DNA of 64,000 nt from Thysanoteuthis rhombus (GCA_963457665.1 OY735224.1:50198811-50262810), one strand, 5' to 3'. Numbered from the stretch's first letter, positions 42,560 to 56,775 are shown. A program made the numbers and translations. The notes: generated from the sequence alone by a model not told the origin.

Positions 42560-45500
42560 TTTGAGTTAAAAATAATCTGTTAGACTTTATTTTGTTCCCA
42601 CAAAGCCATTAACGCTGATATTCACAATGGTCTCTTCAAGACTCTTTTCCTTTCCAGGAGGAAGCCAGTGAAATTGAACCTGAAAATAGTCTGTGACACA
42701 TTATTTTGTATCCAGGAAGCCTTTTAGACTGAAATCCAAAATGGTCTATTCGAGACTCTTTCTGTTTTCGGGAGAAAGCCAGTGAAATTAAACCTGAAAA
42801 TAGTCTATTAGACTTCATTTTGTATCCCGGAAGCCTTTTAGATTGAAATTCACAATTATCTCTTCGAGATGCTTTTCATTTCTGGGAGGAAACTAGTGAA
42901 ATTGAACCTGAAAATAGTCTGTGAGACTTTAATTTGTTTCCAGGGGGCTTTTGAGACTGAAATTCACAATGGTCTCTTCAGCACTCTTTTTGTTTTCAGG
43001 AGGAAAACAGTGAAAATAGTCTATGACACTTTATTTCCTTTTTAGGAAGTCTATGAGACAGAAATTCACAATTGTCCTTTAGAGTTTCTTTTTGTTTTTG
43101 GGAGGAAAACAGTGAAATTGAACCTGGAAATAGTCTATGAGACTCTATGTTGTTTTTGGGAAGTCTATGACACTGAAAATTCACTAAGGTTTTGTCAATA
43201 CTCTTTTTGTTTTGGAGAGGAAGCCAGTGAAATTGAACCTTGAAATAGTCTGCTGGACTTTATTTTGTTCCAAGGAATCCTTTAAGACTGATATTCACAA
43301 TGGTCTACTCAAGACATTTTTTGTTTTTGGGAGGAAGCAAGTGAAATTGAACCTGAAAATAGTCTTTAAGACTTTATTTTGTTCCCAGGAAGCCTTTAAG
43401 ACTAAAATTCACAATTGTCTCTTCAAAACAATTTTTGTTCCTGGGAGGAAAACAGTGAAACTGAACCTGAAAATAGTCTGTGAGACTTTATTTAGTTTCC
43501 GGGGAGCCTTTTAGACTAAAATTCACATTGTCCTTTGGGGACTCTTTTTGTTTTCGGGATGAAAACAGTGAAATTGAACCTGAAAATAGTCTGTGAGACT
43601 TTATTTAGTTTCCATGAAGCCTTTCAGACAGAAATTCACAATTGTCCTTTAGAGTCTCTTTTTTTTTTTTCGGGAGGAAAACAGTGAAATTGAACCTGTA
43701 AAGTGTCTGTTAGACTTTATTTAGTTTCCAGGAAGCCTTTTAGACTAAAATTCACAATTGTCCTTTAGAGTCTCTTTTTGTTTTCGGGAAAATACTGTGA
43801 AATTTAACCTGAAAATAGTCTGTGAGACTTTATTTAGTTTCCATGAGTCCTTTCAGACAAAAATTCACAATTGTCCTTTAGAGTTTCTTTTTGATTTCGT
43901 GAGGAAAACAGTGAAATTGAACCTGTATATTGTCTGTGACACTTTATTTTGTATCCAAGAACCTTTAAGATTGATATCAACAATGGTCTCTTCAAGACTC
44001 TTTTTTTTTTCGGGAGGGAGACAGTTGAATTGAACCAGAAAAAAGTCTGCGAGACTTTATTTTGTTTCCAGGAAGCTTTTAAGACTGAAATATGCAATGG
44101 TTTCTCCAGTACTCTTTTTGTTTTTGGATGGAAGCCAGTTAAATTTAAAGTGAAAATAGTCTGTGAGACTTTATTTTGTTTCCAGGAAGCCTTTAAGACT
44201 GAAATTCACATTGTCCTTTGGGGACTCTTTTTGTTTTCGGGAGGAAAACAGTGGAATTGAACCTGAAAATAGTCTATGAGACTTTATTCAGTTTCTAGGA
44301 AGTTTTTCTGACTAAAATTCACAACTCTCCTTTAGGGACTCTTTTTGTTTCTGGGAGGAAAACAGTGAAATTGAACCTGAAAATAGTCTGTGAGACTTTA
44401 TTTAGTTTCCAGGAAGCCTTTCAGAGAAAAATTCACAATTGTCCTTTAGGGACTCTTTTTGTTTTCGGGAGGAAAACAGTGAAATTGAACCTGTAAAGTG
44501 TCTGTTAGACTTTATTTAGTTTCCAGGAAGCCTTTTAGACTAAAATTCACAATTGTCCTTTAGAGCCTCTTTTTGTTTTCGGGAAAATACTGTGAAATTT
44601 AACCTGAAAATAGTCTGTGAGACTTTATTTAGTTTCCATGAGTCCTTTCAGACAAAAATTCACAATTGTCCTTTAGAGTTTCTTTTTGATTTCGGGAGGA
44701 AAACAGTGAAATTGAACCTGTATATTGTCTGTGACACTTTATTTTGTATCCAAGAACCTTTAAGATTGATATCAACAATGGTCTCTTCAAGACTCTTTTT
44801 TTTTTCGGGAGGGAGCCAGTTGAATTGAACCAGAAAAAAGTCTGCGAGACTTTATTTTGTTTCCAGGAAGCTTTTAAGACTGAAATATGCAATGGTTTCT
44901 CCAGTACTCTTTTTGTTTTTGGATGGAAGCCAGTTAAATTTAAACTGAAAATAGTCTGTGAGACTTTATTTTGTTTCCAGGAAGCCTTTAAGACTGAAAT
45001 TCACATTGTCCTTTGGGGACTCTTTTTGTTTTCGGGAGGAAAACAGTGGAATTGAACCTGAAAATAGTCTATGAGACTTTATTCAGTTTCTAGGAAGTTT
45101 TTCTGACTAAAATTCACAACTCTCCTTTAGGGACTCTTTTTGTTTCTGGGAGGAAAACAGTGAAATTGAACCTGAAAATAGTCTGTGAGACTTTATTTAG
45201 TTTCCAGGAAGCCTTTCAGAGAAAAATTCACAATTGTCCTTTAGGGACTCTTTTTGTTTTCAGGAGGAAAACAGTGAAATTGAACCTGTAAAGTGTCTGT
45301 TAGACTTTATTTAGTTTCCAGGAAGCCTTTTAGACTAAAATTCACAATTGTCCTTTAGGGACTCTTTTTGTTTTCGAGAGGAAATCAGTGAAATTGAACC
45401 TGAAAATAGTCCGTGAGACTTTATTTAGTTTCCATGAGTCCTTTCAGACAAAAATTCACAATTGTCCTTTAGAGTTTCTTTTTGTTTTCGGGAGGAAAAC

Positions 45501-48500
45501 AGTGAAATTGAACCTGTAAATTGTCTGTGACACTTTATTTTGTATCCAGGAACCTTTAAGATTGATATCAACAATGGTCTCTTCAAGACTCTTTTTTTGT
45601 TCAGGAGGGTGCCAGTTGAATTGAACCAGAAAAAAGTCTGCGAGACTTTATTTTGTTTCCAGGAAGCTTTTAAGACTGAAATATGCAATGGTTCCTCCAA
45701 TACTCTTTTTGTTTTCGTATTGAAGCCAGTTAAATTGAAACTGAAAATAATCTGTGAGACTTTATTTTGTATCCAGGAAGCCTTTAAGACTGAAATTCAC
45801 ATTGTCCTTTGGGGACTCTTTTTGTTTTCGGGAGGAAAAAAGTGGAATTGAACTTGAAAATAGTCTGTGACACTTTATTTTGTATCCAGGAACCTTTAAG
45901 ATTGATATCAACAATGGTCTCTTCAAGACTCCTTTCGTTTTTGGGAGGAAGCCAGTTGAATTGAACCTGAAAAAAGTCTGCGAGTCTTCATTTTGTTTCC
46001 AGGAAGCTTTTAAGACTGAAATTTGCAATGGTTCCTCCAATACTCTTTTTGTTTTTGGATGGAAACCAGTTAAATTTAAACTGAAAATAGTCTGTGAGAC
46101 TTTATTTTGTATCCAGGAAGTCTTTTAGATTGAAATTCACAATTATCTCTTCGAGATGCTTATCATTTCTGGGAGGAAACTAGTGAAATTGAACCTGAAA
46201 ATAGTCTGTGAGACTTTAAATTGTTTCTAGGGGTTTTTCAGATTGAAATTCACAATGGTCTCTTCAGCACTCTTTTTGTTTTCAGGAGGAAAACAGTGAA
46301 AATAGTCTATGACACTTTATTTCCTTTTTAGCACATCTATGAGACTGAAATTCACAATGGTGTCTTCAAGACTCTTTTCGTTTTCAAGGAGGAGCCAGTG
46401 AAATTGAACCTGAAAATAGTCTGAAAGACTTTATTTTGTTTCCAGAAAGCCTTTAAGACTTATATTCACAATGGTCTCTTCAAGACCTTTTTTGTTTTCC
46501 GTAGGAAACCAGTGATAGTGAACCTGGAAATAGTCTTTAAGACTATATTTTGTTTTTGGGAAATCTATGAGACTGAAATTCACAAAGGTCTCTTAGAGAC
46601 GTTTTTCTTTTTCAGGAGGAAGCCAGTGAAATTGAACCCGAAAATAGTATGTGAGACTTTATTTTTTCTCTTCAAGACTCTTTTTGTTTTCGGGATGTAA
46701 CCAGTGAGATTAAACTTGAGAATAATCTTTAGGACTTCATTTTGTTTTCAGGAAACCTTCAAGACTGAAATTCAAAATGGTGAAAAAAGTCTGCGAGACT
46801 TTATTTTGTTTCCAGGAAGCTTTTAAGACTGAAATTTGCAATGGTTTCTCCAATACTCTTTTTGTTTTCGGATGGAATTCACTTGAATTGAAACTGAAAA
46901 TAGTCTATGAGACTTTATTTAGTTTCCAGGAAGCCATTTAGATTAAAATTCACAATTGTCCATTAGGGACTCCCTTTGTTTTCGGGAGGAAAACAGTGAA
47001 AGTGAACCTGAAAATAGTCTGTGAGACTTTATTTAGTTTCCATGAAGCCTTTTAGACTAAAATTCACAATTGTCTTTTAGGGACTCTTTTTGTTTTCGGG
47101 AGGAAAACAGTGAAATTGATCCTGAAAATAGTCTGTGAGACTTTATTTAGTTTCCAGGAAGCCTTTCAGACTCAAATTCACAATTGTCCATTAGGGACAC
47201 TTTTTGTTTTCGGGAGGAAAACAATGAAATTGAATCTGAAAATAGTCCATTAGACTTTATTTAGTTTCCAGGAAGCCTTTCAGACTCAAATTCACAATTG
47301 TCCATTAGGGACACTTTTTGTTTTCGGGAAAAAATCAGTGAAATTGAATCTGAAAATAGTCCATTAGACTTCATTTAGTTTCCAGGAAGCCTTTTAGACT
47401 AAAATGCACAATTGTCTTTCAGGGACTCTTTTTGTTTTCGGGAGGAAAACAGTGAAATTGAACCTGAAAATAGTCTATGAGACTTTATTCAGTTTCTAGG
47501 AAGTTTTTCTGACTAAAATTCACAACTCTCCTTTAGGGACTCTTTTTGTTTCTGGGAGGAAAACAGTGAAATTGAACCTGAAAATAGTCTGTGAGACTTT
47601 ATTTAGTTTCCAGGAAGCCTTTTAGACTCAAATTCACAATTGTCCATTAGGGACTCTTTTTGTTTTGGGAGGAAAACAGTGAAATTGAACCTAAAAATAG
47701 TCTGTGAGACTTTATTTAGTTTCCAGGAAGCCATTTGGACTAAAATTCACAATCGTCCTTTAGGGACACTTTTTGTTTTCGGGAGGAAAACTGTGAAATT
47801 GGACCTGAAAATAGTCTGTGAGACTTTATTTAGTTTCCAGGAAGCCATTTGGACTAAAATTCACAATCGTCCTTTAGGGACTCTTTTTGTTTTCGGGAGG
47901 AAAACAGTGAAATTGAACCTGAAAATAGTCTGTGAGACTTTATTTAGTTTCCAGGAAGCCATTTGGACTAAAATTCACAATCGTCCTTTAGGGACTCTTT
48001 TTGTTTTCGGGAGGAAAACAGTGAAATTGAACCTGAAAATAGTCTGCGAGACTTTATTTATTTTCCAGGAAGCTTTCTGGAATAAAATTCACAACTGTCC
48101 TTTAGGGACTCTTTTTCTTTTCGGGAGGAAAACAGTGAAATTGAACCTGAAAATAGTCTGTGAGACTTTAGTTAGTTTCCAGGAAACCTTTTAGACTAAA
48201 ATGCACAATTGTCCATTAGGGACTCTTTTTGTTTTCGGGAGGAAAACAGTGAAATTGAATCTGAAAATAGTTGTGAGACTTTATTTAGTTTCCAGGAAGC
48301 CTTTTAGACTAAAATTCACGACTGTCCTATAGGGACTCTTTTTGTTTTTGGGATGAAAACAGTGAAATTGAACCTGAAAATAGTCTATGAGACTACATTT
48401 AGTTTCCAGGAAGCCTTTCAGACTGAAATCCATAATTGTCCTTTAGGGACTCTTTTTGTTTTCGGGAGGAAGACAGTCAAATACAACCTGAAAATAGTCT

Positions 48501-51500
48501 GTGAGACTACATTTAGTTTCCAGGAAGCCTTTCAGACTCAAATTCACAATTGTCCACTGGGGACTCTTTTTGTTTTCGGGAGGAAAACAGTGAAATTGAA
48601 CCTAAAAATAGTCCATTAGACTTTTTTCAGTTCCCTGGAAGCCATTTAGATTAAAATTCACAATTGTCCATTAGGGACTCTTTTTGTTTTCGGGAGGAAA
48701 ACAGTGAAATTGAACCTGAAAATAGTCTGTGAGACTTTATTTAGTTTCCAGGAAGCCTTTTAGACTAAAATTCATAATTGTCCTTTAGGGACTCTTTTTG
48801 TTTTCGGGAGGAAAACAGTGAAATTGAACCTGAAAATAGTCTGTGAGACTTTATTTAGTTTCCAGGAAGCCTTTTAGACTAAAATTGACAATTGTCCATT
48901 AGGGACACTTTTTGTTTTCGGGAGGAAAACTGTGAAATTGAACCTGAAAATAGTCTGTGAGACTTTATTTAGTTTCCAGGAAGCCTTTTAGACTAAAATT
49001 CACAATTGTCCATTAGGGACACTTTTTGTTTTCGGGAGGAAAACAGTGAAATTGAACCTGAAAATAGTCTGTGAGACTTTATTTAGTTTCCATGAAGCCT
49101 TTTAGACTCAAATTCATAATTGTCCTTTAGGGACTCTTTTTGTTTTCGGGAGGAAAACTGTGAAATTGAACCTGAAAATAGTCTGTGAGACTACATTTAG
49201 TTTCCAGGAAGCCTTTCAGACTGAAATTCATAATTGTCCTTTAGGGACTCTTTTTGTTTTCGGGAGGAAAACAGTGAAATTGAACCTGAAAATAGTCTGT
49301 GAGACTGTATTTTGTTTTCAGGAAGCCTTCGAGAATGATATTCACAATGGTTTTTCTCAAGACTCTTTCTGTTTTCGGGAGGAAAACAGTGAAATTGAAC
49401 CACAAAATCGTCTGTGACTTTTTATTTTGTGTCCAAGAAGCCTTGAAGACTTAAATTCACAATGGTGTCTTCAAGCCTCTTTTGTTTTCAGGAAGAAGCC
49501 AGTGAAATCGAACTTGAAAATCGTCTGTGAGACTTTTTTTGTTCATGGTAAGTATATGAGACTGAAATTTACAATGGTGTCTTCAAGACTCTTTCTGTTA
49601 CCGGGAGGAAGCCCGTAAAATTGTACCTGAAAATATTCAGTTAGATTTTAATTTTTTCCCAGGAATCTTTCAAGACTGATATTCACATAGGTCACTTCAA
49701 GACTGTTTCTGTTTTTCGGGAGGAAGCCAGTGAAATTGAAACTGAAAATAGTCTGTGAGACTTTATATCGTTTTTGGGTAGTCTTTGAGACTGAAATTCA
49801 CAATGTTTTTTTTCAAGACTCTTTTCGTTTCTGGGATGAAGCCAGTGATAAAAATCTGGAAATAGTCTGTGAGATCTTATTTTGTTTCCCGGAAGCCTTT
49901 ACCACTGATATTCACGATGTTCTCTTCAAGACTCTTTTTGTTTTCGGAAAGGAGCCTGTGAAATTGAACGTTGAAATAAATTATGAAAATTTATTTTGTT
50001 TTCAAAAAGCCTATAAATTAAAATTCACAATTGTCCCTTCAAGACTCTTTTTGTTTTGGGAGGAAGCCAGTGAAATTGAAACTGAAAATAGAGTCTGAGA
50101 ATTTATTTTGTATCCAGGAAGCCTTTAAGAATGATATTCTCAATGGTCTTTTCAAAACACTTTTTAGTTTCGGGAATGAAGCCTGTGAAATCAAACCTGA
50201 AAATAGTTTGTGAGACTACATTGTTCACTGAGAGCCTTTAGGACTGAGGTTCACAATGATCTCTTTGAAAGAAACTTTTTTCGTTCCCGGGAGGGAACCC
50301 AAGAAATTGAACCAGAAAATAGTCTGTGAGACTTTATTCCGTTTATGGGAAGTGTATGAGACTTAAATTCACAAAAGTCTCTTCAAGATTCTTTTTGTTA
50401 CCGGGAGGAAGCCCGTAAAATTGTACCTAAAAATATTCAGTTAGATTTTAATTTTTTTTCCCAGGAAGCTTTCAAGACTGATATTCACATAGGTCACCTC
50501 AACACTCTTTTTGTTTTCGGGAGGAAGCCAATTAAGTTGAAACTAAAAATAGTCTGTGAGACTTTATCTCGTTTTTGTGTAGTTTGAGAGACTGAAATTC
50601 ACAATCGTGTCTTCAAAACTCTTTTCGTTTCCAGGGGGATGCCCATGAAATTGTACCTGAAAATATTCTGTGGGACTTTATTTCGTTTTGGGGAAGTTTA
50701 TGAGATTGATATCCACAATGGTCTCTCCAAGACTCTTTTCGTTTCTGGGAGGAAACCAGTGAAATTGAACCTGAAAATAGTCTGTGAGACTTTATTTTGT
50801 TCCCAGGAAGCCTTTAAGACTAATACTTTCAATGGTTTATTCAAGACTCTTTTTGTTTCCGGGATGAAACCAGTGAAATTGAACCAGGATATAGTCCGTG
50901 AGACTTTAATTTGTTTCCATGTAGCTTTTAGCGATGAAATTCTGTATGGTCTCTCCGAGACACTATTCGTTTTGGGGAGGAAGCCAGTAAAATCGAATTC
51001 AAAAATAGTCTGTGATACTTTATCTTGTTTCCAGGAAGCCTTTGACATCGATATTCACGATAGTGTTCTCAAGACTCTTTCTGTTTCCAGGAGGAGACCA
51101 GTAAAATTGAGCCTGAAAAAAGTCTTTGAGACTTTATTTTGTTTCCGGGAAGCCTTTAAGCCTGAAATTCACTATGGTCTCCTCGAGACTCTATTTGTTT
51201 TCGGGAGGAAAACAGTGAAATTGAACCTGAAAATAGTCTGTGAGACTTTATTTTGTTTCCAGGAAGCCTTTGAGACTGAAATTCACAATTGTCCTTTCGA
51301 AACTCTTCTTGTTTTTTTGAGGAAGCCAGTGAAATTAAACCTGAAAATAGTCTGTGAGACTTTATTTTGTTTCCAGGAAGCCTTGGAGACTGAAATTCAC
51401 AATTGTTCCTTTGAAACACTTTTTGTTTTTTTGAGGAAACCAGTGAAATTGAACGTGGAAAAAGTCTGTGAGACTTTATTTTCTATCCAGGAATCCTTTA

Positions 51501-53406
51501 GGAATGATATTCACAATGGTCTCTTCAAGTCTTTAAGAATGATATTCACAATAGTGTCTTCCAGACTCTTTTTGTTTCCAGGAGGAAACCAGTGAAATTG
51601 AGCCTGAAAATAGTCTTTGAGACTTTATTTTGTTCCCACGAAGCCTTTAAGACCGAAATTCACTATGGTCTCTTCGAGACTCTCTTTGTTTTCGGGAGGT
51701 AGCCAGTGGAATTTAACCTGAAATTAGTCTGTGAGTCACTATTTTGTTTCCAGAAAGCTTTTATGACTGATACTCACAATAGTCTGTTTAAGACTCTTTT
51801 TCGTTTTCGGGAGGAAGCCAGTGAAATTGAACCAGGATATAGTCTGTGAGACTTCATTTTGTTTCCAAGTAGCTTTTAAGACTGAAATTCACTATGGTCT
51901 CTTCGAGACTCTTTTTGTTTCGGGGAGGAAGCCAGTGAAATTGTACTTGAAAATAGTCTTTGAGACTTTATTTTGTTTCCAGGAAGCCTTTGAGAATGAT
52001 ATTCATAATAGTGTTTTCAAGACTCTTTTTGTTTCCGGGAGGAAACCAGTGAAATTGAGCCTGAAAATAGTCTTTGAGACTTTATTTTGTTTCCACGAAG
52101 CCTTTAAGACTGAAATTCACAATTGTTCCTTCGAAACTCTATTTGTTTTTTTGAGGAAGCCAGTGAAGTTGAACCTGGAAATAGTCTGTGAGACTTTATT
52201 TTCTTTCCAGGAAGCCTTTAGGAATGATATTCACAATGGTCTCTTCAATACTGTTTTTTGTTTCCGGGAGGAAGCCAGTGGAATTTAACCTGAAATTAGT
52301 CTTTGAGACATTATTTTGTTTCCAGGAAGCCTTTAAGAATGATATTCATAATAGTGTCTTCAAGACTTTTTTTGTTTCCGGGAGGAAACCAGTGAAATTG
52401 AGCCTGAAAATAGTCTTTGATATTTTTTTCGTTTCCAGGAAGCCTTTGAGACTGAAATTCACAATTGTCCTTTCGAAACTCTTCTTGTTTTTTTGAGGAA
52501 GCCAGTGAAATTGAACCTGGAAATAGTCTGTGAGACTTTATTTCCTTTCAAGGAAGCCTTTAGAAATGATATTCACAATGGTCTCTTCAATAATGTTTTT
52601 GTTTCCGGGAGGAAGCCAGTGGAATTTAACCCGAAATTAGTCTGTGAGACATTATTTTGTTTCCAGGAAGCCTTTAAGAATGATATTCATAATAGTGTCT
52701 TCAAGACTCTTTTTGTTTCCGGGACGAAACCAGTGAAATTGAGCCTGAAAATAGTCTTTGAGACTTTATTTTGTTTCCACAAAGCCTTTAAGACTGAAAT
52801 TCACTATGGTCTCTTCGAGACTCTCTTTGTTTTCGGGAGGTAGCCAGTGGAATTTAACCTGAAATTAGTCTGTGAGTCACTATTTAGTTTCCAGAGAGCT
52901 TTTATGACTGATACTCACAATAGTCTGTTTAAGACTCTTTTTCGTTTCCGGGAGGAAGCCAGTGAAATTGAACCAGGATATAGTCTGTGAGACTTCATTT
53001 TGTTTCCATGTAGCTTTTAAGACTGAAATTCACTATGGTCTCTTCGAGACTCTTTTCGTTTTGAGGAGGAAGCCAGTAAAATCGAATTTAAAAATAGTCT
53101 TTGATACTTTATCTTGTTTCCAGGAAGCCTTCAACATTGATATTCACAAAAGTGTTTTCAAGACTCTTTTTGTTCCCTGGAGGAAACCAGTGAAATTGAG
53201 CCTGAAAATCGTCTTTGAGACTTTATTTTGTTTCCACGAAGCCTTTAAGACTGAAATTCACTATGATCTCTTTGAGACTCTTTTTGTTTTCGGGAGGAAA
53301 ACAGTGAAATTGAACCTGAAAATAGTCCATGAGACTTTTTTTTGTTTCCAGGAATCCTTTAAGAATGATATTCACATTAGTCCGGGAGGATACCAGTGAA
53401 ATTGAA
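42560..53406 (+). repeat. Main SatA array (~95 monomers) with higher-order repeats
   Basis: Continuous 114-bp monomers; AGACTT anchors at 47821 and 47935 give exactly 114. Between 43500 and 45850 a seven-monomer unit of about 795 bp is repeated: anchor ATTGATATCAACAATGG lies near 43971, 44766 and 45562. Around 47700-48050 three almost identical monomers sit side by side. From about 49300 the array is collinear with 1000-4807. ORFs up to 318 codons here are 38-residue repeat translations. Confidence 0.95.
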
Positions 53407-53582
53407 CCTGAAATCGTCAGGTCCAATATGACAGGCTTCACAAATCATTATCCACATTCAAAGACATAAAAACGAGATGTATCTGATTGACGATTCCATT
53501 TTCATCACAACATCGACACGCTCAAAAGAAGAAACATCCGAATTTCCAAAAAAAGTCAACATTCATAATTTTGAGAAAAAAT

Positions 53583-54113
53583 CTAAAGCAACTCAATGCC
53601 TAAATCCTGGTGGCAAAGATAAACAATGATACTATTTACAGCCAGCATACATATTATCTCTGAAATCACCACATATATATTAGCGGCAACGGCCAATACT
53701 ACACTTAATATCAATGCAATCACAACTAAAAATGCCAAGGCAATGAGTAGAAGGCGATGCTTCTGCTTCATCCTCTGGTTCACTGCAGAAGCATTGCCAG
53801 GCAATCTTGTTCGAGGAAGATGACCCCGATTAGCTGCCCCTATGGTTGGTGTTGAGGCATCCTCAATCCTGGGTGGTAGTTGAGCGAAGTGCACCCGGTG
53901 AGACGGAGCCTCTACCATCGGTAGGACAGTAGCAACGGATGTTGAGGCTCCCTCTACGCCTGGCAACGGTCTCTCCATATCCAGCGTGCACATTGGAGGA
54001 CTCATAGCGATGGGTGGGTCCTCACCCACCTCTATGATAAAGGGGGTAATTGCCACTTCGACGCTTTCTGATGGTGCAGATGGTTCAGTTGGCTGGCTTG
54101 TTTTGTTGCTCAT
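53583..54113 (-). CDS. Family-A small two-helix membrane protein, copy A2 (unknown function)
   Basis: Second copy of A1 in the duplicated segment: 176 residues, same layout (Pro/Ser/Thr-rich 1-112, basic 114-120, hydrophobic 121-144 and 146-167). I counted eight base differences from A1. Six are synonymous (including ATC/ATA, CTA/CTG, GCG/GCT, GTG/GTA and AGG/CGG) and two fall in one codon, changing Arg84 to Glu84. Glu at 84 is also what B1 and B2 have, so A2 probably keeps the ancestral state. The differences are clustered, which could reflect gene conversion. Flanks match A1, including the SatA switch downstream. Unknown family. Confidence 0.62.
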   Translation of the reverse strand: MSNKTSQPTEPSAPSESVEVAITPFIIEVGEDPPIAMSPPMCTLDMERPLPGVEGASTSVATVLPMVEAPSHRVHFAQLPPRIEDASTPTIGAANRGHLPRTRLPGNASAVNQRMKQKHRLLLIALAFLVVIALILSVVLAVAANIYVVISEIICMLAVNSIIVYLCHQDLGIELL

Positions 54114-54400
54114 TTTGGGCCGTTTTTCTTGTTATGAAATATACAATTAATTTTTGTCAAACTATTTAATTGTTTTTAAGTGAGAAAAACTTGGATCAAT
54201 GAAATTTTAACTGTAAATTAAAGAAATGTTTGTAGTTTTGTTCATAAAACAAGACTTGCGTAAAGTTTTCTTCCGATACGGCAGAATATCAAGATGGCGT
54301 TCGGTTGTCATGGTGATAACGTTCACTGATCGTATGGAAATAAGCTTGACCATATTTGGAAACGTTTTCATGGATCATATTTCATAGCTAAGTATATATT
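54114..54400 (-). promoter_or_regulatory. Conserved 5' flank of gene A2, candidate promoter
   Basis: Same block as 5504-5790, with roughly nine single-base differences by eye. The plus-strand AAGATGGCG and GTTGTCATGGTGATAAC motifs are unchanged. Confidence 0.4.
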
Positions 54401-54477
54401 CATTATCTTTTTATTGAATAAAATGTCTGTAAGTGCTTATCAATATCTGAAATACATTATATAAATATTTATATGTA

Positions 54478-54815
<338 letters not shown>

Positions 54816-55199
54816 TAATTACCAAGACCTGCGGATTAACATCACGAAGCCATTGGATGATATTATAATCAAGCAGGCTGAGTGAAAACTCAAACAACGA
54901 CTAGTTTCATCTGACTCTAAAAAAACAAGACCCAACATTCAAGAGATCTGATTCATTGAAGTGAAAAACTTCAAATACAAATACTTAAAGCGTACTGTAC
55001 TCTACTGACAGCGCAGACTAACAGTGGAGATTTTACTATCCCAAATTCCTGAGGATTGTTGTTGTGGTTGTTGTGGTACAAAAACAAAGTCAACCCCAAA
55101 CTTGGACGGGAGTTCGGCTAGATTGATAAAACTCACAAAAACAAATACAACATCAATTTATTTTATTCATTCGTTTATCATTTGACAGAAAATATTTTT

Positions 55200-55625
55200 A
55201 TTGTTTAATCTGCGTTGACTTAGAAATTGCACTACTACAATGCGAACTGTTCAGTGTTGATTCAATATGTTTATGTTTGGAAATATGGATATTGATAATA
55301 AACAATATTTCTAGGGAGGCTATAACCAGTTGTAAAAGGTGAAGAATTCAGTGGTCGACCACCCATAAGTAAGGATTTCGAGCACATTCTGAGACTCAGA
55401 GAATTCGGCTGGGAAGTCCAACAGTGGTAATCATGAGAGGGTCGCTGGAAATATGTTATGGCTTCAAATATGTCGCATTTTCGTTGAATAAATATGTTTT
55501 TTATTTCACACAGTCCTTCATGTTATTATCAAAGAAATAATTTCATAAACAATTAAAAAATCAGTTGATGCAAATAAATCTGTTTTTTGTTGTTTAATGT
55601 GTCGCATTTTGGTTAAATAGATATA
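55200..55625 (-). repeat. Dispersed repeat Y, inverted copy in second duplicate
   Basis: Collinear with 6640-7060 (GTCCAACAGTGGTAATCATG, AAGAAATAATTTCATAAAC). Confidence 0.6.
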
Positions 55626-56180
55626 TACATATATATATATCATAAATGAATATATTTTGAAAGAAAAAAAAACTCATTTTTATTCATTCTGAACTTTCCA
55701 ATATTTTTTTCACAATTTCTTACACAACGATGCATTTTTTTTATATTCATTCTGATGAAGATCAATAAGGCCTAACTGGTGACTGAAGGCCTGAAATTGG
55801 ATTCCCTGTCATAGAAGCGTACGTTCGGCCGTATGGTGTGTCTGTGTGTCGGATGGGGGTCGGGACTCATCGTTAACTGATGAAACACCGACTTATCTTT
55901 GATCTCTTGTACGGAAGGGGTTGGGGGTGAAAGGACAAGATAACTTTGGATCGGGGTCGAACTCCAGGGAAAAAGCCTAAAAGTGCATCTCATCTATTCT
56001 TTATTATTATAAAAATGTGGAGGGGGAGATTCATAGTTGAAATTTGTCGAAATATTCACTTCTAAATCATTGTACGATGTTTATTTAGCATTGAGTATTG
56101 TAGATTAGTTTAGTAGTTCAATATCTAATAATAATAATGATAATGAACTGTCATTGGGAAGTGGTTTTTTAATAAAATAA
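55626..56180 (-). repeat. Dispersed repeat X, copy X1 in second duplicate
   Basis: Collinear with 7061-7620, including GAAGCGTACGTTCGGCCG and TCATTGGGAAGTGG. Confidence 0.8.
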
Positions 56181-56299
56181 TAGTTTCATTTATCCAAATC
56201 ATACTATTGAAATATTATTGTGATAAAGTAAACATTAACGATAGTTCTCTTTTAAAAGTCCCAATAAGTAATGATTAAAAAAAGAAAAGAATCGATAAT

Positions 56300-56775
56300 G
56301 GTATCATCATTATCTTTCTGAATATGTCTGGTTCGTCTCTCCATGTTGTATTCTGCCGGACTCCCTCGGTAGCGCATGTTTCCTCTGGTGATCCCTAATG
56401 TGGATCATAATGTGTGTTTGATGTGTACCATTGCTGCAACATATCCTGCCCATTGCTATTTTTGTTTGTATTAGAATATCAATAGTTGATAATATTCGCT
56501 CTGGAGCTAACAAGGCTCCGTTTATACCTTTTCAGGCTTGCTTTTTTACACATGGAAAATTCAATTATATATCATATCTACGTTCGGAACAATTGTTAAA
56601 AACCTTGTAAATATTCATCTTCAAAGTTAAATAGGCTGCGTGTATGATTTCCATAGAACCTGTTAGCAACAAATGGCTTCTTCTACGTAGCCACACACTT
56701 ACCATTAGGCTAAACAGCCCGCTGGTTAGGCAAAGGCTAAATAACTGCTTTCAAACCGAATTCTTATCTGGTTTC
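56300..56775 (-). mobile_element. LINE tail, SatC monomer and SINE fragment in second duplicate
   Basis: 56300-56465 is the LINE tail copy, 56490-56630 the inverted SatC monomer and 56650-56770 the SINE fragment, in the same order as 7741-8200. 56775-57620 corresponds to the gene-free stretch 8200-9055. Confidence 0.6.

Noticed and set aside
47640..48194. 184-codon and other SatA ORFs as a repeat-protein gene
   Set aside because: Monomer length is a multiple of three, so an open frame is expected; the reverse strand is open too, and frames break often.
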